Positions 24,601-48,934 of a stretch of 64,000 bases of DNA are shown one piece after another (the first letter of the stretch is position 1; each line of letters starts with the position of its first letter). The notes below the pieces were generated by a model. The model worked only from the letters and a program-made list of their open reading frames with translations, did not search any database and was not told where the DNA came from. The stretch comes from Sinonovacula constricta (taxonomy: Eukaryota > Mollusca > Bivalvia > Cardiida > Solecurtidae): contig CM017556.1 of the NCBI GenBank assembly GCA_007844125.1, positions 78,306,544 through 78,370,543 on the forward strand, read 5' to 3'. The position numbers were made by a program, and so were the translations under genes.

Positions 24601-27600
24601 TGTAAGAATTTGACTGACTTTACCTCTGATCTGAGGTTCAGCAGAGTGTCCATCTGTTCTTCTCTCTGCTCCTCCTCTCGGGAAAACTTGTAGTACCCAA
24701 CACCATGGGAACGGATCTCTGAAACAATAAACAAAGACAATACACAAGGTCATACACAAGAAATATTTTTCTTCTTTACTTACTGAAAACCTCTCAAAGG
24801 TAAATAAGCATGATAGGTCTAGAAAAGATAGTAAGCCTAAACAACATATGTTGGTGGTTTTTTTATTGTTTAATTTGATATCTTCCCCAGTGTTTGTTTG
24901 ATTTCTAAAACTGGCAAATTTATGAATTAATACTGGACAAATGTGAGTCCTGAAAAAACAAACACATTCTGTTTTTTTTATGTACCATTTATCCATCGCC
25001 AACCAACCATTTATCCAAATCATTAATCTATATATGATATTTATGTGTATGCCCTTAAGCATGACTTTATAATCCTTCATTGATCCAATCTAATAGGTTT
25101 GTCTATCCATCTCATGTTAGATATGTAAGGCCAATTTACCATTTACATATTTCTACTTAGATGAAGTAGATATATGACTGAACAGTCTCATTCTATGCAT
25201 GCATAATTATACTCTGGTAATTTTTATAGTGTCACCCTCTGGTTATTTGATTTATTCTATTTATCAAAGTAGCTCAACTGTAAAAACTGCTATAAAATAG
25301 GGAAACTAAAATAATGATACGGACCAACATAATTTCTATTGCATATCACATTTGAAGCAATTCTTAATGACAATAAACAATTAACATAGATTCCCGTTTA
25401 TATTTTCAAATTTGAGATACATTGGACTGACAAAATTATGGCCATTACAGCGATTCCTAGCTATTATTGATGGAGGACATCAAGAAAATACCTAGGTGGA
25501 ACCACTTAAACATCTCAGGTCAGCTGGAAGACTTCAACACATGAAATATATAATTCTTCCCAATCAAACTTGAACCCATCCATGAAGTGCCATCTCCCTT
25601 AATAATCTTACCGTTATGTTGTACATCAGCGTAATGTATGGCATCTTTCTGTTGCATCACCTCAGCTTCCTTCTCCCATCTCTGTCTCTCCAACTCTCGC
25701 TGCATGTCAGCTGACAATAAACTGTGTAGATGCACAAGGAAAAAAAACCAAACATTCCAATTGATCCATTACAGGGACTGTTTTGGACTTTTACTGAAAA
25801 TTTATCATTAATTCTTCTGACATTGAAGACAATTACTGAACGTGTGGCTGTTAAACATACTTTGTTTGAAATTGGACCTATGTAAACAGAAACAAAACCT
25901 CAAATATTACAAGCATTGAATAAGCTTATTTTGGTGAGCTTGCTTTTTATTTTCACCTAAGTTAGTCTATTTTTCCTGTTATATTTGCAATTTGATAATA
26001 GCACAAACTGTTGGTTAATCTAAAAAGCATTGTTTACTTGAAAAGAAAACAGATGACAATTGGTAAGACATCTGTTTATGTTCTAGGTTTATGGATACAA
26101 GGTGTTTGCATTTGCTGTGTAAGAGATAAGAAAGCTGGAAATATTAGACTTTCATGATAAAATTAGTCAGTAATAATTGTTTTATTATGGTAATGGTGGT
26201 CTTGGTGTCATTAACTTTCCTTTTTTACTGCAGATGTAATAGTTTGTTTTGTTTTTTGTTACATCACACCAACACAATAAGTCATACTGTTGACATCCAG
26301 CTAATTATTGGTGGAGGAAGACCTTAGACTTATATCTAGGTAGAACCACTGGCTCACCACAGGTTAGCTGGATAACCTCCCCACATAAAAATTCTCACCC
26401 TGACTGGGATTTGAACCCACGTGGTGAAGGGCTAAGGAGTTTCAAGTCAGTACTCTTACTGCTCGGCCACGGGCTCTCCTGAGATGTGATAGTAAAAGGC
26501 TTGTCCAGTGCATAAATAGAAAACTTAAGTTTTTAACCAATTGCAAGTCTAAATAATCTCAGTTATAAATATTACCAACTATGATAACCACCTTCAGTTA
26601 TTTTTACATCTCATGTGTTAATTAAATAATCAGCAACCATAAACTTTTCTAAATTGTTGTTTCTCAAAATATATTTTTCTATCATTTGTTTACAAAACAT
26701 TTTTGGCAATAGTTTTTTAATCTAGTTGAAGCAAGGACCAATAGCTTAGGCTGACAGTGCCACATTCTGCCTGAGGAAAGATCAATTAATTGTCAGAGAT
26801 CAGGATGTATATTTTCATTGGCTGACTTACGTGGGCCTTTCAACAACTTCCCCACTGGATATCTGATGACGGGGTATGTCTTTCTTCAGACAGCGACGAG
26901 ATCGGCCAAATGAATCCACATAATCTACCCTGCACAAACAACAATATTGAGGGGTAAGGTAAAATGTTTTGAAGTTTGCAGGAGCTGTCATAGGACAGGA
27001 CAGTGTGCCCAACCATGTCCTTGACAACAAGATGCAATCTTGATGCATTTAAAGTATAAGTCACACCAGGGACATATTACTTACAAAATCCAACCTGGAA
27101 CTATTAAACATAATAATATCAGTAGGCATAATCAATAGGAGCATATATGTGAGATTTTTCAAATATAGTGCAATGTTTTTTTTAGATAAAAGCTTAATTG
27201 TAATTGCACTAAAAACTTTAACTATAAAATGATGGCATTGCCTAGGGTGATTAGAATACCTCTCCTTGCTTATAGAACAGTCAAGATAAACATTGTTATA
27301 ATCTATGTAAACTGTATGTAGGTATATGTACAGGTATGCTTTTGTTCATTGAATTAACCCTAAATACACAAGAAAATGCATGTACAAGTTCCCTGTTTTG
27401 ATATACATGCTCCATTAAGTATTTTGGTCCTTTTGCAATAACAATGGATAAAATGTACAATAAAAAACATATGAAATTAAAATGTACATCTGACTTAATG
27501 CTTTACTTAACTTAAAGCAGCAACTACTGTGAGGCAAGGTTTCCTTTTTTTGTTAACATATGAATGAACTGTGAGCTGAGACCATAAACAAAGATGAAAG

Positions 27601-30600
27601 TCCTATTTTTCTAAGTGACAAAATTATGTTGGTAGTCCATTTGTATAAATTCAATATAGCTACTAACCATTTGTCTTCCTCATTTTCTGCCTCAGGCACA
27701 GGTTCTTGCAGAATTCTCTTATCTTCCTCTGCCTCTTGTTTCTCTCTGTCATCTTTTTCCTTTCGCTCTTTATCTTCTCTGTCTTTCCTTTCCTGATCTC
27801 TTCTCTCCATCACATCATCTATAACTTTCTTCTGGAAGTCAACCAGATACAACCCACTCCCATCTTCCTCTGGAACCAAAAATTAACAAAACAAACTGTT
27901 ATTCTGAAGTGTTATATATTTTAGTTTATTGTCTTATTAAGTAAATGGTCTAACAGTTCGACTAGAAATAAAAGGTATACAGTTAAACTGTACCTGGTAA
28001 TTCTTTCCCAGATGTCATCTGCTCATAAAGCTTGGCCTTTCTTTCCAGGGTCTTCCTGAAACAGATAATATGGCGTCTGCAGTTTTGAGTATGTCCTCGC
28101 AATTGTTAGGCAACTTAAATGTATTTCAATATATCAACCAGTCAGCTTATTCTACATGCAAATTTCAAGATGTTATGAGTTACTGCCCATTTGAAGGTAA
28201 AATAGCGTCATTCTATACAGAGGGTACAAAATAAAACATCTGCATGGTCATCTGATATGGGTAAATTAGTATCTTTTGCTTTCTGTCCTCCGTATAATCA
28301 TACCTAATACTTTGATGTCCCAGTTGTGATTCACTTATTTTACTAATGTTCATCATTATTGTTATATGGTTGTACAATGCTAAGCAATCCACTAAGTACC
28401 CACTTGGTGATGCTTGGTTCTACTAATATAAGCTTTGATGCCAGAGAGCTCATATTTTATGTTTTGTTTGTTGATACATTGCACAGACACAATTATGGTC
28501 ATATTGTCGAAATCCAGCTAATTACTGGCGAAGAAAGACCCCAGACTTATGTCTGGATAGAACAACCATGCACCGCAGGTTAGCTGGAAAGCCTCACCAC
28601 AACAACCATGCACCGCAGGTTAGCTGGAAAACCTCACCACATGTTATTTCTTACCCTGACCATTTCTCAAACCCACAACGGTGAGGTGCAGAGGAGTGAA
28701 GTTGTAACTGAAACCGCTCGGCCACAGGTTAAAAAAATATGAATAGATAAACAGAAGTACTGATAAGAACTTAGCAAATAGTAAAGAACCTGATCTGATG
28801 GCTCCCAATAGGAGCTTGATGGTTGGGATCCACATTTTCTTTTTTATTAAGTGTTATACAATCTTATTCAACAGGATAAGCCATATAGTGATGGTTATAA
28901 AAGAATCTAAATAATTTTTAAGTATTGATAGGAAAGGTTGTTTTGATGAGAATAGTTTCCACATTGTTCCTCTCTTTTACAAGATAAACAACCCTCAGAA
29001 GAGGGAGGGATTTACTTATAGGTGCCTTTTTAGGAAAAGTGCTTTTACTCTTAAATGATGCAACATATGGACAGGTTATATAAATAGGCCTACTCAAACC
29101 CCCATAAATTACTACAGGACTTACTTGGACCTTTCCAGTATGTTATCTTTCTCCACTTTCTCCTCGAAGTCTCTACTGGCTCGACTCTCCACCCCAGCAT
29201 TCTTCTTACTGAACAGGTTAGGCTTCTGTAGAGGAGATAATGGCCATTAGTATTTAGGTTAGGCTTCTGTAGAGGAGATAATGGCCATTAGTATTTAGGT
29301 TAGGCTTCTGTAGAGGAGATAATGGCCATTAGTATTTAGGTTAGGCTTCTGTAGAGGAGATAATGGCCATTAGTATTTAGGTTAGGCTTCTGTAGAGGAG
29401 ATAATGGCCATTAGTATTTAGGTTAGGCTTCTGTAGAGGAGATAATGGCCATTAGTATTTAGGTTAGGCTTCTGTAGAGGAGATAATGGCCATTAGTATT
29501 TAGGTTAGGCTTCTGTAGAGGAGATAATGGCCATTAATATTTAGGTTAGGCTTCTGTAGAGGAGATAATGGCCATTAGTATTTAGGTTAGGCTTCTGTAG
29601 AGGAGATAATGGCCATTAGTATTTAGGTTAGGCTTCTGTAGAGGAGATAATGGCCATTAGTATTTAGGTTAGGCTTCTGTAGAGGAGATAATGGCCATTA
29701 GTATTAAGTAAGACATTTAAAGATCAAAGCCTTTAATAACAACCTTTAATTTTTCATTTAAATATTCATTCACAATCTTGAATCTTTTAATTAAACAATC
29801 TTTAATGAATAGGATTACTGTTAATTTTTGCAAGAATCTAAAATGAGAACATGTCATCTACAAGGTCAGACAAGCAGATGATACCATTATTCATTATTAT
29901 AATAAACTGTCTTTAAAGAAATTGGTTGAACATATTCTTTTCATCTGCTTTACTGGTGCACAGCAGAACTGGACCATCTACCTGGTAGGCATGCCATGGT
30001 TTCATTTTTGGTAAGACTTTTGAAGATCTTTATCTAACTCCATGGTTATACCACCTTAGTCTTTAACTTCTTGTTTCATAAGCATTATGTGTATTGCCAG
30101 TCAAAGTAAACAGTTAGTATTCAAATTATAAAACTAATTACCTTGGAGGTGGCCTGTGTTCTTGCCTTGATGTAGCTTGCATTCTGACTCTGCAGTTTCT
30201 CCTGTTTGAATTGCTCTTGTTTTCTGAACAGCTCTGCCTTTAAATCCACCATCTGGAATACAATATATCAGGCCACCATTTACAAACAAGTAGTTTTGTG
30301 TTATTGCTTACATGGTTTAACTTACCACAAACAAATATTTAGTAACACTGAAATGTATCCACTTGCAGCAGATATAAAACTAGATTTTTTTTTTAAATTG
30401 TGACATTGCACATTCACAATTACGGGGTATGGTCATATTGGCAATACCCAGCTAATTTTTGGTGGAGAAAGAATCCTGACTGGGACTTGAACCTACATGG
30501 TGAGGGGATGAAGTGTAACTCTAAACATTTAGGACCTCAACAATGTAAGGTAAATACATTCCAAATTTTAAGTTAACCATCTGGTAGTTTTCAAGTTAGT

Positions 30601-32226
30601 CTATGGAAAAAAAGGAAAGATTAATAAAAATATAAATGACAAAGAGAGTTATAAATCACTGCATCTATCCAGTATTACTTTAATTAATGTCCAAAAAACA
30701 AAGGGAGATAATTAATATTATTGCAGGTATAGATAGTTTCCATGTGATGTCATCGACACTGATAAGACAGTTTAAGGCAGCCATCTTTGTGGGCAGAAGC
30801 TAATGCAGGCCGAAATCGGGAAAAATGTGCTGTATTAAACTCACCACTGTGTTTTTATTTTTCAGTCTATTTTATTGAATTTTATATCAAATTTAACAGC
30901 TTTTATAAAGTATTTTAAATATCAAAACTATATTTTGATAGTTAAAAAGGTTAAAGAAATACAACCGGAAATGATACATTGTTCATTTTGTTTTAGGTAT
31001 GAGCCAATAGTTTTATTTATTTCTGTGTATTAATTCTGTGTGCAGTTATCAATTGTAAAAATATTGTATTCTAAAAATATGAATTTCAATAGCTTTCCAA
31101 TGGTGTACAGCTTTTAATTTTTGGACCACAAATAAAGAAATTACAAGAAAATAAAAATTACCTTTCTATACAATTCATATGAAAATCCCTTGAAGTTACC
31201 ATCAAAGATGGCTGCCAAGATAAGGGATTTTCACTGATGTGGAAACTATCTATTACTTGAAATAGCAAATTACTTTCAAGGACAATTACTGACTCAGTAT
31301 ATGGTATGACTGCTGACTGGTTGTTGTCCATCCTTGTGGACATGCCTTTATGGAATACTTAATGTAATGAAGATAGTTAATGATTTTTATATATTTTCAT
31401 AAGGATGGTTATAGATAGTTTCCACATCAGTGAAGATACCTTATCTTGGCAGCCATCTTTGATGGCAACTTCAAGTGACTTTCAGATGAAATGTATAGAA
31501 GCGTAGATTTTATTTTCTTGTAATTTCTTCATTTGTGGTCCAAAAATTAAAAGCTATACACCACTGGAAAGCTCTTGAAATTCATAGTTTTAGAACTCAA
31601 TATTTTTTAAATTGATAAATGCACAAAGAATTAATTCATGTAAATAAATAAAATTACTGGCTCATCCTTAAACAAAATAAACAGTGTAACTTTTTGGGTT
31701 GTATTTTTCTTACCTTTTAAACTATCAAAATATAGTTTTGATATTTAAAATACTCCATAAAAGCTGTTAAATTTGATATTTAATTTAGTAAAATAGACTG
31801 ACAAATAACAACACAGTGGCGAGATTAATACAGCACATGTTATGCATTTAAAATGCGTTAAAATCAATAATAGCAATAATATTAATAATAACATAAAAAA
31901 GAGGGGCCGGACTGACTGATTTCCCATGAGGTTGTGCCCTGACTTACTTTTTTTATGACAATTTTAACCTGTGCCTGTGGCCAGTATGTAACACTTCTTA
32001 ATGAATCAACATTTGATTTGACAGTGCTAAAGAAATTCCATTATCTATGGCGGGGATTGAATACGCGACCTCCTGCTCCAGAGTCATTTCATCATCCAAC
32101 AGAGCTACCAGCATAGTCTCTACAGAAACTCGCAGTTTTTATCTTATATTGAAACCAAAACAAACCACGAAATCTACTTACAGATGAAGAATTGAGAGAT
32201 GACGAAGTTGTCGTTGGTTTTTGCAT
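21641..32226 (-). CDS. CCDC174: coiled-coil domain-containing protein 174 ortholog, 11 coding exons
   Basis: Exons (minus strand): 32226-32182, 30252-30142, 29225-29125, 28055-27994, 27869-27668, 26929-26831, 25721-25612, 24718-24624, 24030-23886, 23293-23156, 22866-21641. All junctions are GT-AG and the 2334 nt close in frame as 777 aa. Recognition blocks in order are MVDLKAELFRKQEQFKQEKL (residue 16), a KxLERKAKLYEQM helix (about 88-100), GLYLVDFQKK, WVDYVDSFGRSRRCLKKDIP (174), LLSADMQRELERQRWEKEAE (208), GVGYYKFSREEE, SKREKIKEKRKAALTARLAK (281) and REWDHGKQ...EEFAPPS. Each matches vertebrate CCDC174 in order. Family knowledge: a nuclear protein reported to bind the exon-junction helicase EIF4A3. 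Charged coiled-coil segments dominate residues 110-320. After EEFAPPS (about 390) the last exon adds some 380 residues rich in Pro, Ser, Asn, Gln and Thr, with an eight-proline run. Human CCDC174 is only about 467 aa. Introns 2 and 8 carry tandem copies of the adjacent splice sites. Confidence 0.93.
24125..24660 (-). repeat. tandem copies of the CCDC174 exon 8 end and its 5' splice site
   Basis: The genuine exon 8 donor is at 24624/24623. Six intronic copies follow at about 82-bp steps, with the donor-equivalent point near 24541, 24459, 24379, 24297, 24215 and 24133. Each repeats the exon's last 35-40 bases, which would read QMGTLLxLxSE, plus intron sequence. Copies at 24379 (GAG then GTAAGT), 24215 (GTAAAT) and 24297 (GTAGAC) keep a usable donor; the others have lost the GT. 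Confidence 0.9.
25415..25610 (-). mobile_element. SINE relic (family A) next to CCDC174 exon 7
   Basis: Shares with the copy at 26256-26476 the body block (minus strand) around CAGCTGACCTGAG, then GTGGTTCCACCTAGGTATTT and CCATCAATAATAGCTAGGAA. A B-box-like GGGTTCAAGTTTGATTGGG lies upstream of it. It ends essentially at the exon 7 donor. Confidence 0.7.
26256..26476 (-). mobile_element. tRNA-derived SINE (family A), best-preserved copy
   Basis: Read on the minus strand it opens with an A-box-like GTGGCCGAGCAGTAAGAGTA, then a B box GGGTTCAAATCC (26418-26407), then a body with CAGCTAACCTGTGGTGAGCC, GTGGTTCTACCTAGATATAA and CCACCAATAATTAGCTGGAT. This is the Pol III promoter plus conserved core layout of metazoan SINEs. 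It lies in CCDC174 intron 6. Confidence 0.85.
28474..28733 (-). mobile_element. SINE (family A) with internal 40-bp duplication
   Basis: Same body as 26256-26476, including the terminal CTCGGCCAC (A box on the minus strand) and GTTTGAGAAAT in place of a clean B box. A 40-base segment containing CACCGCAGGTTAGCTGGAAA occurs twice in tandem (28561-28640). In CCDC174 intron 4. Confidence 0.8.
29216..29705 (-). repeat. 41-bp array of 12 copies carrying the CCDC174 exon 3 splice acceptor
   Basis: Twelve nearly identical 41-bp units start at 29218, 29259, 29300 and so on to 29669. In gene orientation each holds ATTATCTCCTCTACAG followed by AAGCCTAACCT, that is a pyrimidine tract, AG, and the first bases of exon 3. 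Only the unit at 29218 runs on into the real exon (acceptor AG at 29227-29226). One unit (the eighth) has a single G-to-A change; the rest look identical by eye. Confidence 0.96.
30400..30540 (-). mobile_element. truncated SINE (family A)
   Basis: Contains CACAATTACGG, ATACCCAGCTAATTTTTGGTGG and GACTGGGACTTGAACC (a degraded B box, minus strand). The middle of the body is deleted relative to 26256-26476. In CCDC174 intron 1. Confidence 0.7.
30825..31838. repeat. long inverted repeat, about 430-bp arms, about 155-bp spacer
   Basis: The left arm (30825-31254) and right arm (31410-31838) are reverse complements with scattered differences. The outer ends pair TGTGCTGTATTAAACTC with its complement near 31838, and the inner ends pair GGAAACTATCTATTA (31241) with TAGATAGTTTCC (31413). 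A third partial copy in right-arm orientation (about 30728-30795) abuts the left arm. All of it lies in CCDC174 intron 1. Two head-to-head copies of one repeat is the simplest reading. Confidence 0.9.
31930..32120 (-). mobile_element. tRNA-derived SINE relic, different family
   Basis: On the minus strand it reads GCTGGTAGCTCTGTTGGATG (A-box-like) and 30 bases later GGAGGTCGCGTATTCAATCC (B-box-like), the spacing of a tRNA head. It lies less than 100 bases from CCDC174 exon 1. Confidence 0.6.
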
Positions 32227-32471
32227 GATGTATTTATCATTAAAACAACATTAAGTACTTCAATACAATGCTTATTTTACTTTTTTAATACATGAAAAGT
32301 TCATTTAATTGGCAATATTTGTATACAATTTTAGGTTCACATCATGAAAACTACAGACGTGCAATAGGAAGACAAGGGAAGTCACTCTGACTAACAAAAC
32401 AAATTATCAACAAAAAAAACGCTTTTTTTTGTTGTAGTTGTTTGATAGTTTTATCTACAAAACTCCAAAGT
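32227..32471. promoter_or_regulatory. shared promoter interval of the divergent CCDC174 and ACAT1 genes
   Basis: Only 245 bases separate the start codons of the two divergent genes, so both transcription starts and 5' UTRs must lie in or very near this interval, unless an upstream noncoding exon exists. The interval is AT-rich and not CpG-island-like. No single core-promoter motif stands out. Confidence 0.5.
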
Positions 32472-45095
<12,624 letters not shown>

Positions 45096-46740
45096 ACACC
45101 TATAGCAACCAAACAGTACATGACCCAACATTGGTAGTGAAACCTTGATAGAAGGTCTGGATTGATCATACAAAGTAAAAGCTGACATCAACCCAAAGAT
45201 AATACAACAAAATGGATCATGATTGGAAATAGATAGTAAACAAATTTATAAGGCTTAGGCAAATAGTGTAGATCCAGATCAGCCATCTCCCTGCTGGGAC
45301 CTGTCTGATCAGGATCTACACTATTTGCTGCAGTCTGTTTACAAGTATATCAACCCTGACATGTAACATTAAAGCAGAAAGCTCTGAGAATTCAGCATGG
45401 GGTTTCAACAAAATGTAGCAAGCTAAGGGTTAAACATTGGCTTGAACTTGTAGCCAAAGTTTCTATAACTTTATAATTGATACCTTACCACCAGTGATAT
45501 GATCTCAGGTTCAAGATCACTAACAGTACCACCATTGATGTGAAATAATCTCAGACTTGAGATCACTAAAATTACCATCATTGATGTGAGATTATCTCAG
45601 ACTAGTCACTAATTTATAAAATCAAACTTATTTAGCTAAAGCAGCTTTTTCGTATCCTACTGTCATTAACAATGAAATGTTTTCTTTTCTTTTAGAAATA
45701 CAATATCTGACTGGACCATGCAAGATTAAGGTGGATATAGGTTGCAAATCAACCTATTGTGTACATTTAGTTCTTCAAGTGTTTAAGGTTATGTGGCACT
45801 TATTTTAATTTAGGAAACAGTGAAAATGACTTTACAAAATTTGGTGTTGGGCGATTTTAATGTATTCTATATTCAGAAGAAATGTTCGACTTAAAGCTCA
45901 TTTTTTGTTAAATTTCATCAGAAATTTGTGATGACATTATTTTAGTTGATGGTTGTTATAATGATAATCTCACAAACCTTCACTTTTGTAATTCATGTAT
46001 GCACTTTTTGTTAAGATTAGACAAATTTTATCACTTGGCTGTAGCTATAGTTGATGTAAGATGATGACAGGCATGTATTGAAAAATATCTCAAACCTGTT
46101 TGTGAAATTGTGTCAAGTTGTCCAGGGTATGCAGAAACTTAAATTTTGTTTCCATAGCCCTTTGTTATTACCCTGCTTAAATTAAATACTTATGAGTTTA
46201 TGACTATTAAATTTGGATTTCTGTTAGTATCAATATTCAGTTATTATTCAGTATTAATAATATTACATATTCAGTATATTTCAACTACAATATTATTCCA
46301 TTTTTCAAGAATCTAGTTATAAGAGGACTTTTTGGCCAACATGGCATTTAGTATGAAACTGGTTAAAGCCATGTTTTTAAATATGATTAATACAATGCCA
46401 AAACAATTAAAATAGAAGATAAGAACTAGGTCACATTACTAGACTGTATACAAGTGTACTTGGGGTCACCTGTGGTTGTGGGGTAATTGTGGACTAGAAA
46501 TGGTGACCTGCTGTGTGTCAGTGGTTCTACCTAGACTTATGTCTGGGGCCGGCCTTCAGCAAAACATTACAAAAATGACCTTTAATGTGTGGCTGCAATG
46601 TATTGTTAAAAACATACAACTGCATCATGCTTTGCTGCTAAAAAAGGAAGAACATTGTCATAGTTGTCTTTATTTTTTGTTATTTTAGGTTTAATGGTAA
46701 TTGTGTTTTTTTGTTTTAATAAAAGTCATTGTGTGGATCT
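45096..46740 (+). other. probable ACAT1 3' UTR
   Basis: Runs from the stop to an AATAAA at 46718-46723. It carries a fold-back element (45260-45327) and, at about 46490-46560, a 3' fragment of SINE family A (GTCAGTGGTTCTACCTAGAC). Earlier polyadenylation sites are possible. Confidence 0.45.
45260..45327 (+). repeat. fold-back (hairpin) element
   Basis: 23-base arms 45260-45282 and 45305-45327 are reverse complements with one mismatch. The left arm begins CAAATAGTGTAGATCC and the loop is 22 bases. If transcribed in the ACAT1 3' UTR it would form a stable stem. The half-sequence reappears in the 59-bp array at 54.4-56.2 kb. Confidence 0.9.
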
Positions 46741-48934
46741 GGAAATCTGTTAGAATCAATTATGGGAGAGCAAGCCAGGTATTATAGAAATATTTTAATG
46801 CTGTAAAATTTAAATTGTAAACAAGTTCCATTATTTTGATTAACTGTCTTGTGTTTTTATGTATTTATTGCCATGTTTGTTAACAACACAATTTGCATAC
46901 TAATTAAAGCATATGTGTGATTTGTAATACTGTTTCTTTATTAATGGTACTAATGAAATATGTTCAAGGGTGTCCTTGTTCAAATTGTGTATACTCTGGA
47001 AAGTGTATCTTACTTGCTTATTGCTAAAGAAATGTTATAAGACAAAGTTAGCCAATTCTTAATTGGTAGAGAGGATTCATCTGGCATCCATGTAGTCATC
47101 CATGTTTTCTAAAGCAATACTCCCTGGAACAATTAACCCTTTAATGTTAAGTACTTTACTAGGCAAATAAAACCACTTTCCTCAGTGGTTTGGAGTTGAG
47201 GACTGATGTGCTGGAAACTTTGGAGTTTCTTCCCCCTTAACATCCCACGATGTACTCGTGCATATTTATTAAAATATTCTGAGTTTTACCTTCTTTATAC
47301 TAAATATTAATATTAGATATTTTAAGTATTAAAGTACACATTTTCACTAATATATTGCAAAAAGATGTACAAAGAAACAGGCCAAAAATAGTACAGCTCC
47401 TTCAGTCCTTTGATCTGGAGCCAAACTTATTGCATTGAGGGTTGAATATTGCAATGGAATAAAAACTTTATATGATAAAAAAAACTTGAATGAACAAAAA
47501 AACACATATTAGACTAGAACCATGGATATCTTGTATATGATCTACACCTTACACGATCTTTTTCCTTAAACATTAAAAACAATAAAAATATAACTTCAAC
47601 TTGTAAGTAGGTGCCTTCGCGTAACACTTCATAAAAACCTGTGTGTAACAGCTATCATCAATGGTAACTTATGAAACCCTAAGAATGGTTTATCAATACA
47701 TATATGGAGGAAAAGAATATAAACACCATTTTTCTCAGTTAATCTGTTTTGTATTATAAATTTTGTAGTTTTGTTATGGTCAACAGTACAAACAAAATGG
47801 TCATTATACAAAAAATAATAAATAACAGACTGTATAATATGTACAAAAGTAAATATATATGGGTCATACAAAAAATCTGTACAGATAAAATGGAAGTACA
47901 TTTTGCAAAAATATGCCATAAATGTTTTCATATAAAAAATTAACAATCAGTGATATGGTGATGAATGATATTTAACAATGACACTAATTGCAAGTCTGTT
48001 GGACTATATAATGATAATATACAACTTGTTTATTGTAATATAATGTTATAATTTCCAGATGAAACTATTATGCGACCCCCTTCAACATTGGCATTGTGAA
48101 GAATGAATGCCAAACAACAAGTTCATGAAATGGAATAAATGGATGCTGCCAGAAAAAGAAATGTGTTGTCAATAAGTTCAGGATTATTGTATAAAAATAT
48201 GTAAAATATTCAAAAATATGTACACAAAGAATTGTATAAAATATACATAGCACATGTGATTCTTCACTGAAATTGCATTCAGACAACTACATCCTTGTAT
48301 GTGGATAAAGCTACACTACAAAAGGTTGCATACATAAACATGTCTACAAACATGGATTTCTGGAATGTTGGCACATTTTCATTTGAGCTTCAGATTTAAA
48401 GGAAATATTTCTACTTTTTCCTTTATTTTTATCCAAACTCTGGTACTAATAAAAATCATCTTAAACTAACAATTTCTTGAGTACTAGCAATATATGGCTT
48501 GATTTGGGATTGCTGATATTAATATTGCTGTATGAAATTGTATTACTATATAAACAGACAACTCCCATTAAGTGACATTGTTTAAAATGAAGGAATATTT
48601 CAATGGAACACTAGGGTTGTATTGACCTTCTGCTGGAAGGAAGTGAATAATAAGAAACCCATTATGTTCTACTGAGTGATTCATTTTGTTGTTTAAAACC
48701 TTCACGAAATATCGAAATTTGAAGGAGTAAAACAACCACTGCATAATTATGGCATTTTATTAAAATTTGATCAAGGTCATTAGAATCCATACCATAATTT
48801 TATTTTTTAAAATAATCCAATAAATACATCATGAACAATCTTGTGAACACTGACTAGAAGTGTGCAGCCCTTTGTTATGAACACCAGCACTATGATCACA
48901 ACCGTTGAAACAGAACACAAATCAGAACAAATAT
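46741..48934. other. tail-to-tail intergenic DNA and ANKRD6 3' UTR
   Basis: AT-rich DNA between the ends of ACAT1 and ANKRD6. Short overlapping frames at 47629-47946 on both strands are compositional. Several minus-strand AATAAA hexamers (for example 48426-48421) could end ANKRD6. Confidence 0.45.

Noticed and set aside
24523..25080. 185-codon minus-strand frame
   Set aside because: It is CCDC174 exon 8 extended by chance into flanking introns; the exon limits are set by splice sites and homology.
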